From: Lytechinus pictus
Lineage: Eukaryota > Echinodermata > Echinoidea > Temnopleuroida > Toxopneustidae
Length of the DNA stretch: 64,000 nt
NCBI RefSeq assembly: GCF_037042905.1
Contig: NC_087253.1
Span: 17,783,001-17,847,000, forward strand
Direction of reading: 5' to 3'
The position numbers and the translations under genes are program-made. Position 1 is the stretch's first letter, and every line of letters begins with the position of its first letter. The notes beneath the pieces are model-generated. The model did not search any database, was not told the DNA's origin, and saw nothing but the letters and a program-made list of their open reading frames with translations. Positions 29,836 to 41,199 of this stretch are shown here, one piece after another.

Positions 29836-31530
29836 TGTCCACATAGGACGGTAGTGGACTATGTAAAAAAAAAGGCTTGAAACTGTACTGTTAAGGCTTC
29901 AATTTAACAGTGTAGAAGATAATTTCACAGTGTGGATCGAGACACCACCAGAGTGTGAGTAATTAAAGGGTGTTCACAAAGTGAAGCATGTGAAGAAGTG
30001 ATGGACCCTGTTAGAATGCTTAAAGGTCAAGTCCACCCCAACAAAATGTTGATTTGAATCAATAGAGAAAAATCAGACAAGCACAATGCTGAAAATTTCA
30101 TCAAAATCGGAAGTAAAATAAGAAAGTTATGACATTTCAAAGTTTCGCTTATTTTTAACGAAATAGTTATATGAACGAGCCAGTTACATCCAAATTAGAG
30201 AGTCGATGATGTCACTCACTCACTATTTCTTTTGTTTTTTATTGTTTGAATTATACAATATTTCAATTTTTACGAATTTGACGATTAGGACCTCCTTGCC
30301 TGAAACACAAAATGTTAAAATAATGGAATTCCACGTATTCAGGGAGGAATGAAACTTCATTTCACATGACAATGACGAGAAAATCAAAATATTTCATAAT
30401 TCATATGATAAAATACAAAAGAAATAGTGAGTGAGTGATGTCATCAGTTCCCTCATTTGCATACCGACCGGGATGTGCATATAACTCTTTTGTGAAATGA
30501 AGCGAAACTTTAAAATGTCATAACTTTCTTATTTTACATCCGATTTTGATGAAATTTTCAGTGTTATGATTGTTGAATTTTTCTCTTTTTATTCGAATCA
30601 AGTTTTTGTTGGGGTGGACTTGTCCTTTAAAAGTAACAGTTAATTGTAAGATAGTGTCCTGTACAGTGTGGGTGATCACATGTGTTCACATAGTTGAGTA
30701 TATGGACATCAAAAATGTGAATCACATAGTTAACATGCTAAAGATTACCAATGTAAAGCTAAGTTCACACTGGACCCCATGGAAGAACAGTATAGTCATG
30801 TCGACTAAACTGATAATGGGCTATCCATCCGTTTTGCTTTTTTGTGTTTTTATACGGAAAATAAATACTATACTATACACTGTAGAGGTGTCCACTGTGG
30901 CAGTGTTCAGTGTACATAGCAGACTGCATGAAAATGTGATTAACACTGTTATAACAACCCTTCAGATCAATGTAAGTGTTGAAATAATTGCACAGTGTGG
31001 ACATGACTATGGTGTGAATGTTCACACGGCAATCACATAGTAGGGTATGTGGAAGTGTGAATCACACAGTACATGATCAATTTAACAGTGTGAAGCTAAG
31101 TCCACACGGTTGAGGTTTCTACAGTAGGCATTGTTCAATGTGTTGTGCACATAATATAGCGGACTGCGTGAAAATGTGATTGACACCTTTTAAAAACGCC
31201 CCAATGTGGACACCTCCACAGCGAGTGTTCGCAGTGTGTTAAAATGTGATTCGCACTGTTAAAATGCTCAAAAATCAGGAAGACAATTTCACACTGTAGT
31301 CGTTTCCACAGGATTGAGTGTGTTCACATAATTGACTACGTGAAAATCTGATTGACACTGTTTAAAATGCTCAAAGTTAATAAAGTCAAGATCATTTTCT
31401 TGGAAACCTCGACACTGAATGTTCAGAGTGTTCACACAGTACAGCAGCAGACTACGTGAAGATGATTGTGTGCACTGTTAAAATGTTCAAATTTACATGT
31501 GTGTATAGAGACAATTCCCACTATATAGGT
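29836..31530 (+). repeat. Degenerate CACAGTGTG tandem repeat, interrupted by a MITE
   Basis: Units of about 110-170 bp share ACAGTGTG, TTCACATAGT, GTGAATCACA and ACTGTTAAAATG motifs. The array is split by the TTAA MITE at 30020-30630. The ORF running from 30570 to 31040 is a chance frame across both repeats. Confidence 0.55.
30020..30630. mobile_element. TTAA-flanked long palindromic MITE (AGGTCAAGTCCACC ends), copy 1
   Basis: TTAA at 30020-30023 and 30627-30630 flanks AGGTCAAGTCCACCCCAAC and GTTGGGGTGGACTTGTCCT. Inverted similarity extends far inward (AATAAGAAAGTTATGACAT near both ends), so the arms are long. A second copy of the same family is at 43487-44095. Confidence 0.85.
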
Positions 31531-31765
31531 CTATACCTCAACAATATGAATGCATGATGGCCACAATGTGCATACATAGCACGCCTAGTGTATCAAAATT
31601 ACCCAATCTATAAACAGCGTGATGTTGATTTTATAATGTGTCTCTTGGAACACATTCTGGAGCTTTCCAGTTGGGAAGATAGCTTGTTACCAATTTTGTA
31701 TCCATTAATATGAGATCTTTTAAAGCGAGGATTATCCGTAGGAATGTGAAAATTTGACTGAACAT

Positions 31766-32335
31766 TTAAAGGAAAATGAAACCCTAATTGAAACAGGATA
31801 GCTTGTGCAAAAAAAAACTGAAAATCAAAGAAGCAGATAAACAAAAGTTTGAGAAAAATGGCATGAATAATAAGAACGTTATGAGCATTTGAAGTTTAGA
31901 TCATTATTGTAATGGAGATCCTCCAATTGACAATGCGACAAAGATGTGTGATGTCACATGTGAACAACTTTCCCATAACATTTCTATATATTTCACTTTA
32001 AAATGCCTCTTTTATCACATCTATCAGTAGATCATGCATTCTTTCTATAAGAGGCATGTAATACAGATTTTAAAATAATGTATCACCCAAAGAAAGCAAA
32101 TATAGACATTTTTTTTATAGTCCATCAAAGGGAGAGTTGTTCACGAGTGACATCACAAATATTTATCGCATTGCCACTGGGAGGATCTCTATAGCTTAGT
32201 GATTGCAATATCCAAATGCTTATAACTTTCTCTTTATTTGTCCGATTTTTCTTAATCTTCATTTTTTTATCTTATTCTTTTATTTTTCTGTTTCCACAAA
32301 AGCCAACTTGTTCCAAATGTGTCATTCCACTTTAA
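31766..32335. mobile_element. TTAA-flanked MITE (AGGAAAATGAAACC ends)
   Basis: TTAA at 31766-31769 and 32332-32335 flanks AGGAAAATGAAACCC and GTGTCATTCCACT. The arms are long and imperfectly inverted (ATAATAAGAACGTTATGAGC on the left; TTATAACTTTCTCTTTATTT on the right). Confidence 0.6.
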
Positions 32336-32339
32336 TACG

Positions 32340-33500
32340 ACTCTTGCTGGCATGGGAATTTATCATCAATGAAAAATATATCAAATGGTTTTCATCATTA
32401 ATGCTTAATTCCTTCATATAATATCCTTCACTTTAAATTTTTTGTATAGACCTTTCGCTATCAAAGTTATAATAACCTATCTGCAAAGGACAATGAGTTA
32501 ACTGCATTTGTGCAGTAAAGCGATGAGAGGAAAGAGGGTGGAGGGAAGGGGGTGACGGAAAAGTAATTAATTGAACAATCAGGACAACAGAAGTACGTAC
32601 AGAGTTGCACTCTTATTTGCACTTCTTTCTCCCAATTCTCCTTCTTTTTGTCAGTTTAACTTCAACTTTTTCCCTCTTTCACTACTTTCAAAATCATATG
32701 GGGGTGGTTGCCCCCTGCCCCCCCCCCCCTTGGTGGCTGCCCTGCACGGATGATAATGAACTTGGGCATCTAATAACACCAGGTGACGCAGCTCCCAACA
32801 CATCCATGAGTATATACACCAGCAATTCAAAAAGAAGAAAAATATCCTTTATCATATTTTCGCTGTCATATGCCCGGAGTCAAATTAAGGAAAGACATAA
32901 AGCAATCATATTACACTGCAGTCACAGCAACGAAACGACTCCAAACCGACCGATGATCAATATGTAATTGGAAATAAAAACGTCTTTTTGCCGTTCTGGC
33001 GGGAGTCTCTTTCGCTTCTGTGGCTGACCATGCTGACATAGCATTAGCTAGCGCGTGGCAATTTAAGTAAAGAAATGTTGACACGGTGCCAAAAATATAC
33101 ATGCCTATCAAATAATATCAAAGTGGAGATCTGTAAAGACTGTAATTAGGGTCAATACAAGAAGAATAGCAATTCAAAATGTAAGTAAAATATATAGCCT
33201 ATCACCAGAGGAACATCAGCCCATTTAGTTGTGACTATACAAAAAATAGTAGGTATTGAACTGCGTATAAAAATGCAGAGTATATATAGGCCTAAGCAAA
33301 ATTCATGCAAGTGAATAGGCCTATCCAGACTTAAAAAGGATCAAGTAACATTAAATCTTTTCTATATGCTGAAAAAGAATTATCGGCCCATTTGTCCAGG
33401 AAAATTAAAATCGTATCTTCCCAAATCGCCTTACGGAAAAAGCCATTAACTTTTTGCAAAATTTTGGTAGCCTATAGTATTTCTGTGAACCACAAAGTTA
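32340..33500. other. No gene recognised
   Basis: AT-rich DNA with a poly-C tract (about 32719-32730) bordered by GGTTGCCCCC..GGTGGCTGCCCTGC, probably a small GC-tract MITE end. None of the short ORFs is recognisable. Confidence 0.5.
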
Positions 33501-33689
33501 CACTCTAGGGCCCGTATTCTGATAGCGTGGTTTAACTTAACCCTAGTCTAAGTGTGGTAATAAACTGCCATATTTAAACCTAGGTTTAAATTTCGTATTC
33601 CGATAGCAAGGTTTAAGTTAACCCTGGTCTAAGTGTGGTAATAAATCCTCAAAAAGTTAAACTCGCGCAGGGGGTAGTTTAAGCCTGGT

Positions 33690-34345
33690 TTAAATCCAAC
33701 AAATCATGGCCAACAATTTTTTAGAATTTATGCCTATATTGCATTTCGAGCTACTTCCTCAGTTTTTAACAGATTCTCATGAAATTTGGAACACACTTTG
33801 GTCTCAAGGTAAGGAGGTGTAAGAATTTTTTTCTTCCCTTTTTCAGAAATTGTGTTGCCATGGTAACAGTATATTATGGTTCAAAATTTTGCCGTTTAAA
33901 ATACTTAATCAGTTTTCTACCAATTCTCAAGAAAGTTGGCTAACACATTGATTTTGAGGTATAGATCTGCAAGACATATATTTGGGTGTATCAGAAATCG
34001 TGTTGCCATGGTAACAACATATTACATAATGAAATTAGGTGAAAATCTTGCGGTTTGAACTCCTTCATTAGTTTTCATTTTTCAACCAATTCTTATAAAA
34101 GTCGGCTCACACATTGGTTTTGAGGTATAGATCTGCAAGACATATATTTGTGTGTGCTGGAAACTTTGTTGCCATGGTAACATCATATTAAATCAATAAA
34201 TGTGTAAACACATCTCGTGGATTGAACTTCTTCATTTTATGACATAGGCCTATGCTCATGAAATTTAGAACACATAGGTTTTGAGGTAAAATAATCTGCA
34301 AGACACATTTTCTCATTCATCAAAATATGTGTTTGTATGGTAACT
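33690..34345 (+). repeat. ~150-165-bp tandem repeat with RFX X-box palindromes
   Basis: Four degenerate units contain ACTTCCTCAGTTTTTAA-like, GAGGTATAGATCTGCAAGAC and GTTGCCATGGTAAC blocks. The 14-mer GTTGCCATGGTAAC is exact at 33854-33867, 34002-34015 and 34168-34181. A decayed form is at 34331-34344. It fits the X-box consensus bound by RFX factors. Confidence 0.7.
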
Positions 34346-34399
34346 ACACACACCAAAATAAGATTAAGACAATAGTCAATACTAACTGTTGTTTGGCTA

Positions 34400-35640
34400 C
34401 ATAGAGAACTACATGTAGCTGTAGGCTTAGTTCTAGTTTTAAGGGGGGTGCTAGACCTCTAGATCTCGAACTACAGTCCCTAGCTTTAGATCTAGGCCTA
34501 GATCTAGATTCTTTAGATCTAGTAATAATCCGTTAGATCTCTAGCCTACTTCTTTTGTCATGCCTAAGGTTAGATGAGTAGATCTACTGTAGACTAGCCT
34601 ACATTTACTATTTTTCGATTTAGAATCTAAATTGAGAGTCTACAAATCTCTAGATCTAGACCTATTACATGTAGACCTAGATTGATACAGATCTAGTTAT
34701 AGATCTAGATAGGGTCTAAGTTATTTAGTCTAGAACTAGGCCAGCGTTAGAGATTCTAGATCATACAGTAAGTCAGTAGACTAGATAGCACAGACTAACG
34801 TAAGGCCTAGATCTAAATTCTTACATAAATCTAGGCCTGGCCTAGTCTAGTCAAGACTAAGCTGTTGTTGGTCTAGGTTTAGGCCTGTTTTTTAATCCTG
34901 GACCTGGAAACCTAAACAAGTCCCCAAAAATATTTAAATAAAATAAAAACTCTTCAAAGAAACAGATATGGACCTAAAACAGGAGTAGAGAGATGTCATT
35001 TAGCCAGGCCTAGTTACTTGGCAAGCAATGGCAATACATAGCGATAGTCAGATCTAACACTGTAGACAGGAATAACCGTCGTTTCTGGGGATTGATTGAA
35101 AAAATTCTGACATTTTATTGTCATATCACATTGCCTTGGTGAGAGAGGCCAACGGCAACGTAGACTGTCATACTCATCATAGACTCAGCGGAACAATACA
35201 GAGACTGAAGCTTTTTGTCTAAGACAAATCAGATCTATTCTACTAGATTCTAACTAAGAATAAGGTTAGAATATAGATCTATATCTATCCCTGTCCCAAG
35301 GCTAAGCCAGCCTAATTCCTGAATGATGTTCTAGGCCTAGACCAATACTATAAATATGTATAATGTAGCTTCAGTCTCGGTTGCTCCACTAGACTACGGT
35401 TTGCTTCAGGAAAGTAAAAAAAGTCAAAACAATGTTCAATTCTCCTCCAAACAATTGGGCCTAAGCTAGATCTAACTATACTAGCTTAGGCCTAATGTTA
35501 GACCCAAGACTACTCTCAAAAGTTACAAAAATTTCCCCTTACATAAAGTTAGAATAAAGATGTCGACCTCTTAACTTATTGTTTTAGATCTATAGGACTA
35601 GAGTCTAGACTCTAGTCTAGAGTGGGTGAGGTGAATCTAT
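34400..35640. repeat. TAGATCTAG-rich low-complexity block
   Basis: Dozens of overlapping AGATCTAG, CTAGGCCTAG and TAGACTAG strings give a strongly biased vocabulary of short palindromes. No unit length is constant and no ORF is present. Confidence 0.7.
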
Positions 35641-36129
35641 TCAATTTAGATTTTGACAAACATGAGAAGCAATCAATGGGACTGATACACACAAAACTAT
35701 GCAGGTCACTCGGTTTGGGATTGAAATGTTTTAGTAATTAAAAAATATAAAGATAATCTGAATGAAAATTTCTTACCATATATGGGTGATGAATGCTTTT
35801 CTTTCACTACAATAGTTGTAATTAGTTTCCATAAAATCCAAATTTTTAAGAAAAAACAACTTTAGTGACATTTTTTCAACTTTGTTGCAGTCATCCCTGC
35901 AGCACTAATTTACCAAAAAGGTGCTAGTCTTGGTTAAAAGAGGATTATTATTTCCAAAAAGAATTTAAACCCGGGTTTAACCCAGGTTTAGTTAAACCTG
36001 GCTATCAGAATACCAAAATAATTAAACTACACTTAGACCAGAGGTGAGGTTTAGAGGAGGTTTAGTTAAACCAGGGTTAACTTTAGACTAGGGTTAAGTT
36101 AAACCTGCTATCAGAATACGGGCCACTAT

Positions 36130-36530
36130 CTCTACACACTGCCCGCGTACAATCTAATGAATTCCGGAGGCTCCCTTTTTTGATGTGATGATCGGTTTAC
36201 TTTCAGGGCAATAGCATTTTTAGCAATCGTCGACTCTGTCAAAGAGCGTTTCGGAGACTAAGACCGTTTTAAGACTAAGATTTAATTCCATGAGTCCCGA
36301 CCCCCGACTTTGGAGCGGCCCGTAGGTATCATGTTATAAATTGAGTACCATCCCCCGGTGCATGGGGGTGGGAGCACTCTGCTAAAATGCTGAAATTGAA
36401 CACAATTTATCCCATATTCATAGAGACCTGTGAAAACAATGTGAACATGTACGCCGCGTAAAGATGTAAGCTTACATCTTTACGCAGCGTACATGTTTTA
36501 ATCCTCTTAATTGAGGCACGTACTATAACG
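36130..36530. other. No gene recognised
   Basis: It contains a short perfect hairpin, TGTACGCCGCGTAAAGATGT against ACATCTTTACGCAGCGTACA (about 36448-36495), probably a tiny MITE. Nothing else. Confidence 0.5.
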
Positions 36531-36534
36531 GGCA

Positions 36535-36795
36535 AATTCAATTCAATTCAATTTATTTTTCATTCTTCAATATAATACAAAAATAAGTACAAGATAAATT
36601 AATTCAATTTCAATGAAAGCATGAACAAAATTCAACATTCAATAAATATTCAATAAGTGATTCAAATGTAAATTAACATGCATGTCAAATTTAGATCAAT
36701 ATAATTAAATATAATTAAATCAATATAATTATATATCATGAGAAGAATGGAGGGGTCCACTGAAAAGCAAAGCTTGTAAAATGTGGACCCTCAAA
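36535..36795 (-). mobile_element. LINE 3' end, same family as 15118-15365
   Basis: On the minus strand the hairpin GGGTCCAC..GTGGACCCC has loop ACAAGCTTTGCTTTTCA. It is followed by an A/T-rich 3' end with AATAAATTGAATTGAATTGA, a pentanucleotide tail. Confidence 0.7.
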
Positions 36796-36799
36796 AGTT

Positions 36800-37490
36800 A
36801 GGATAGAAAGAATATTGAAATATACGTAAAGGAATACATGAAAATAACGAAAAGGGCAAAAAAATCTTATATACAGGATTGTGAAATTCAAAGACAAAAT
36901 TCAGAGACAAAAGACAATAACACGACACGACACAACACAGGTACATGAGGGTGGACAATAGTACGATGACATCGGCCACGGTGGATCACTTATAGAACAC
37001 TTGCTTAATTTTACAAAACGAAATAAATATAAATATGCTTAAAACGTAATAAAACACAAGTAAAGTGAAGTAAGGTAAAAGTCCGGGGTAAAAGTAAAGT
37101 CGAGAGAAATCGTGGTAAATTGTTTCGGCGTGCACCGGAGCCCTCTTCGGTTATTGAATGCTCATTTATGAGTCATCGGGAGAGCAGAGTCCGAGAAGTT
37201 TTTCCCCTGATGATAGCTGAGGCTAGAAATTTTGTTAATTTTGTATTTGCTATCTGAAAAACTCACTATTCCCTTAGAATTTACGTAAGTACTCGATATC
37301 TATTATGTAATTTGTTTTTATCAATTTTAAGAAACGTTCTCTGAACTTCTCTCCATTTTTGTGAACGAGGAAAGATGTTGTAATGTTGTCCCATCTATTC
37401 ACTAATGTGTAGGGTAATATAATAATTAAGAAGAACACTTGGGGCAAATTCACGCATGACTATTTGTGCACATGCCCAACAGCACCACCC
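36800..37490. other. No gene recognised
   Basis: Intergenic DNA with no repeat or ORF that I can assign. Confidence 0.5.
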
Positions 37491-37493
37491 ATG

Positions 37494-37680
37494 GTAGACA
37501 GCTGGCAGCCGTCTGTTTCGAGGAGTTTTTTAACATTTTTTTTTTTTTTTAATTTCTCCTCATACACAGACGGCTCGCTAGCGTGCAGTAGACAGCTGGC
37601 AGCCGTCTGTTTCGAGGAGTTTTTTAACATTTTTTTTTTTTTTATTTCTCCTCGTACACAGACGGCTCGCTAGCGTGCAG
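37494..37680 (+). repeat. Two ~94-bp tandem copies
   Basis: The unit starts GTAGACAGCTGGCAGCCGTC, holds a T tract, and ends CAGACGGCTCGCTAGCGTGC. Copies at 37494-37587 and 37588-37680 are nearly identical. GCCGTCTG and CAGACGGC within each copy are complementary. Confidence 0.85.
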
Positions 37681-38394
37681 CCACCATTAGGGGACTTGCA
37701 ATGCAAAATCCCCCCGTCGGGGCTCTTCAATTTTTGTCTTTAATGAATAAAAATTTTGAAAATTAACGCGACCAAAATGCAAATTAATATTCCCTCTTGG
37801 CATTAATTGCCAAAAAACGGAGAAAAATCAAGGTAAAAGGAACAAAAACAGTGACTTACCTCGGCTGTCGCGCAAATTCACTTCCCCGTTTTATCCGATC
37901 TTAAGTACATAAACATATGGCCATTGAGTCCCCTGTACAGATCGCGCTAGAACTTCGGTCTCTGTATTTGGTGAGTGAAGCCAACGGAGTTCAGCTGAAC
38001 AACCAACATAACAGAGACCGAAGCTTTTGGTCTAGCGTGCAGCCACCATTAGGGGACTTGCAATGCAAAATCCCCCCGTCGGGGCTCTTCAATTTTTTTC
38101 TTTAATGAGTAAAAATTTTGAAAATTCACGCGACCAAAATGCAAATTAATATTCCCTCTTGGCATCAATTGCCAAAAAACCGAGAAAAATCAAGTTAAAA
38201 GGAACAAAAACAGTGACTTACCTCGGCTGTCGCGCAAATTCACTTCCCCGTTTTATCCGATCTTAAGTACATAAACATATGGCCATTGAGTCCCCTGTAC
38301 AGATCGCGCTAGAACTTCGGTCTCTGTATTTGGTGAGTGAAGCCAACGGAGTTCAGCTGAACAACCAACATAACAGAGACCGAAGCTTTTGGTC
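37671..38394 (+). repeat. Two nearly identical 362-bp tandem copies
   Basis: Copies at 37671-38032 and 38033-38394 both start TAGCGTGCAGCCACCATTAG and end GACCGAAGCTTTTGGTC. Each contains CTTCGGTCTCTGT and ACAGAGACCGAAG, a 13-bp stem. Each also contains CCGAG|GTAAGT on the minus strand, a consensus 5' splice site. Only a few substitutions separate them, so the duplication is recent or homogenised. Confidence 0.9.
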
Positions 38395-38958
38395 TACACC
38401 CATGGGTGCATCTCTGCCGCCGTGTACAGGAAAATTTAAGGCACGAACACTCATTCAATGAACAAGGTTATGATCCTTGTTCTCAGTTCCATCTCCATGT
38501 GTTGCAAAATAAAAAAATTAAGGGTAGCAATGTTTGGCTTATTTTCTCTTTTTCTTTTAGGCCCTATTAAAGTATTAAGTTTTAATTTAGACAAATGCTT
38601 CCTTGATTTTTTTACACTGTCTGTTTCCATTACAGCTATTATACATCATATAACTTGGCTCTTAAGTAAATTTGATTCTTTAAATTATTTTTTCTTAGTT
38701 AAAAATAGAGATAAAAAAATTTCTTACCATATTTAAATCATATTACTTTCCACCAATAGAGGGCGTACACAAAAATATTCCCAAAATCTAAGTTTTTGAG
38801 CGCTCTGGTGAATACAAAAATTATTCCTTGGTTACTACTGAAAAATAAATCGCAACTGTATGGAAATGAGTAATTTTGGTCACAAAAGTGACATTTTAAT
38901 GATTTTTTAAAAGTGTGTGCTGTGTACAGCATTGGCATACCATACTCATAGTCCTACC

Positions 38959-39957
38959 CACTCACACGTATTGCGAGGTTAGTATTAGTATACTGTAGAT
39001 TCCCCACAGGCAGGATGGTTGCAGTGAACAAGTGGGCACGGCGCATTCAACAATACTAAACATTTCCCGCAAATTTAATAAGATTTACAGAATGAAGTCC
39101 TACGAAACTTACCAAACGATGTGAAGTCAATTCCTCCTAATATATGATGCATATTCCTCAATAACGTCATTTAAGCGTTGATTTTTCTTCTCCTTGACAA
39201 AATACGGCCCAACCTTGCGAGTTCTCAAGTTTTTTCTTTTAATGAGCGAAAGAGGGCGCGCGACTTTATATCTTCATATCAAAGACACTACAAGGGAAAG
39301 ACTAGACAGACACAAAAACTATCTTACACGTAAATCGATGCAAAGGTTACGCGAAGTCGGCAAAGTGTCCAATCTTTTTACTGTAAAGACTTTGGTGGAA
39401 CGTTAATTGACAAACGAACGGTAGCACTTGCGGGGCTTTGTTCAAGGTACGTATAATTTTCTATATTTTTTGTTTAATTTGTCAGCTTTGAATATTTTCC
39501 AAAAAGTATTATCGTCAGCAAAAATAATAAAAAAGTATGTTTTTTAAGTTATTGCATTTATTGGTGTCTCTATTTTATCAAACAATCATTGGAATTGCGC
39601 ATACATTGAATCAAGAATCTAGTTTAAAAAATACCGACGAGCTGAATTAAGGTTGTGAACTGTATTAGCGCCAACAAGGACCTTCCTTTATTTCCGTGGA
39701 AGAAACATGCGAAGCCACTTTCCAGGCCGAGGTAAGCGATTTTGCTCTTTTTTTTGGTCCTTTTTAAATAAAAAAATATGTTAAAAATCGAAAATGGAAC
39801 GCTTTTCACCAGAAAAAGCCCTGGTGAGTAGCGGAATTGGTTTCTGCTAACATCATTCACGTTATGAAGCAATGTTAACGACAACTCTAAAATCCATCGC
39901 GTAAACACGTTGGTTGTGCGAGGTAAGTATATACTAACCTCGCAATACGTGTGAGTG
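38959..39957. mobile_element. ~1-kb foldback/MITE with CACTCACACGTATTGCGAGG ends
   Basis: CACTCACACGTATTGCGAGG followed by TTAGTAT at the left is mirrored by ATACTAACCTCGCAATACGT followed by GTGAGTG at the right, giving about 28 bp of inverted identity. The interior has a 70-residue ORF (39194-39406) that I cannot identify. Confidence 0.65.
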
Positions 39958-40377
39958 CTACAGCACAATCTAGCGCCCATGGGAGTACCTACATTAGTAA
40001 TGTGTAGCTTATTCTATACTTCTTACGCAACCTCCACACAACTCGCCAAAACTTACTCGGTAATTCTTCATGATTGCAACTTAGAGCCTTCAATGAACAT
40101 GATGAATTGCGGCACTTCCAACGCCGTTGATCTCCGACCTTGGCTTAGGCCTAAGCTGAGGCTTAGCGGAGGAAGAACACAGGAGAGAGATACCGGTACT
40201 TAAAGTTAGCGCATCACGAATGCAGCCATGCCCTTGAAAGCAAACCATATTTTTTTCTAAATGATATTATTTGCAGTGAACTATGATTTCATGAAAAAGT
40301 ATGTATATCTGACTCGGTTAATTGACAATTCTTTCTGCTCTCTGCATCATCACAGATCTATTCTAACTAAGTTTTAG

Positions 40378-41194
40378 CAGGGTTGGCGATTTTATTATTT
40401 TTTTTTTAATAAATAAAATCAGATTTATTTTTTGATTAAGAATAAGATCTAGATATAAATAATTTTTATAAATAAAAATTCTTAAAACAAAGTGGAAACA
40501 CCAAAAATATAATCTTTTACACTTACATAAACAGCTTTGATATAATACATAATATCAATCTGAGCTTTCTATTTCATATTGAATCAAGTCAGTTTATAAT
40601 ATTATTATTAAAAATATGAATAATGTCATGAAGATATTGACAATTTTCTGTTGTGTCAGCATCCTCTGAATGTAGAGAGTTCCTACTGACTGGTTCAATT
40701 CAAGTTGATGAAGTGCCTTGGTACAGCTAATGCTGCTGCATAGCTGCCCGCATGGAGCCAGGGATTGCGTCCCATTCATATCATGTGCGTGTACCGTGAA
40801 AAAAACCCTGAAATTTTCGCCCCCAAGATTTCTACTTTCCTTCTAAAAGATCTAGTCCTGAATCATGTAAATGGGATTACAACTTCATTTCCGACATTTA
40901 TATGATATTGATTTTATTTTTAAACAAGAATGCATTAAAAAAAGAAGAAAAATAAAATGTAAATAGGGGGAAACTTGCTGCGATGTTTGCGTCCCCATCT
41001 TGTTCTTTTTGTTCTTCGCCAAGCTACAAGACGTATATATCCTCAGATATGCGTCTTGTAGCTTGTAGTCTTGTATCGTTTTTTCATGTTTCAATGGAAG
41101 TGATTTAAATCAATGATTTAAAAAAAATCATGGTGATTTTAAGCGCGATTTAAATCACAATTTAAATCAACGTGATTTAAATCCGCCAACCCTA
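40378..41194. mobile_element. hAT-like MITE (CAGGGTTGGCG ends)
   Basis: CAGGGTTGGCGATTTTATTA at the left and TAAATCCGCCAACCCTA at the right are inverted. They are flanked by AGTTTTAG (40370-40377) and AAGTTTAG (41195-41202), a 7/8 match. The subterminal region is full of GATTTAAATCA palindromes (41100-41180). Confidence 0.7.
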
Positions 41195-41199
41195 AAGTT

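Larger units (their letters stand above)
33508..36126. mobile_element. 2.6-kb foldback element (GGCCCGTATTCTGATAGC ends)
   Basis: The left end GGGCCCGTATTCTGATAGC followed by GGTTTAACTTAACCCTAG is mirrored at the right by TTAGACTAGGGTTAAGTT and GCTATCAGAATACGGGCC. The left arm repeats its own first ~80 bp (33513 and 33594). The flanks ACTCTAG and ACTATCT may be an eroded duplication. Inside are a tandem ~150-bp repeat with X-box palindromes (33690-34345) and a TAGATCTAG-rich block (34400-35640). No transposase was seen. Confidence 0.65.

Noticed and set aside
30570..31040. 156-residue ORF
   Set aside because: It crosses the boundary between a TTAA MITE and the CACAGTGTG repeat, so it cannot be an ancestral gene.
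39194..39406. 70-residue basic ORF as a small gene
   Set aside because: Lies within a foldback element, matches no known family and has no support beyond length.
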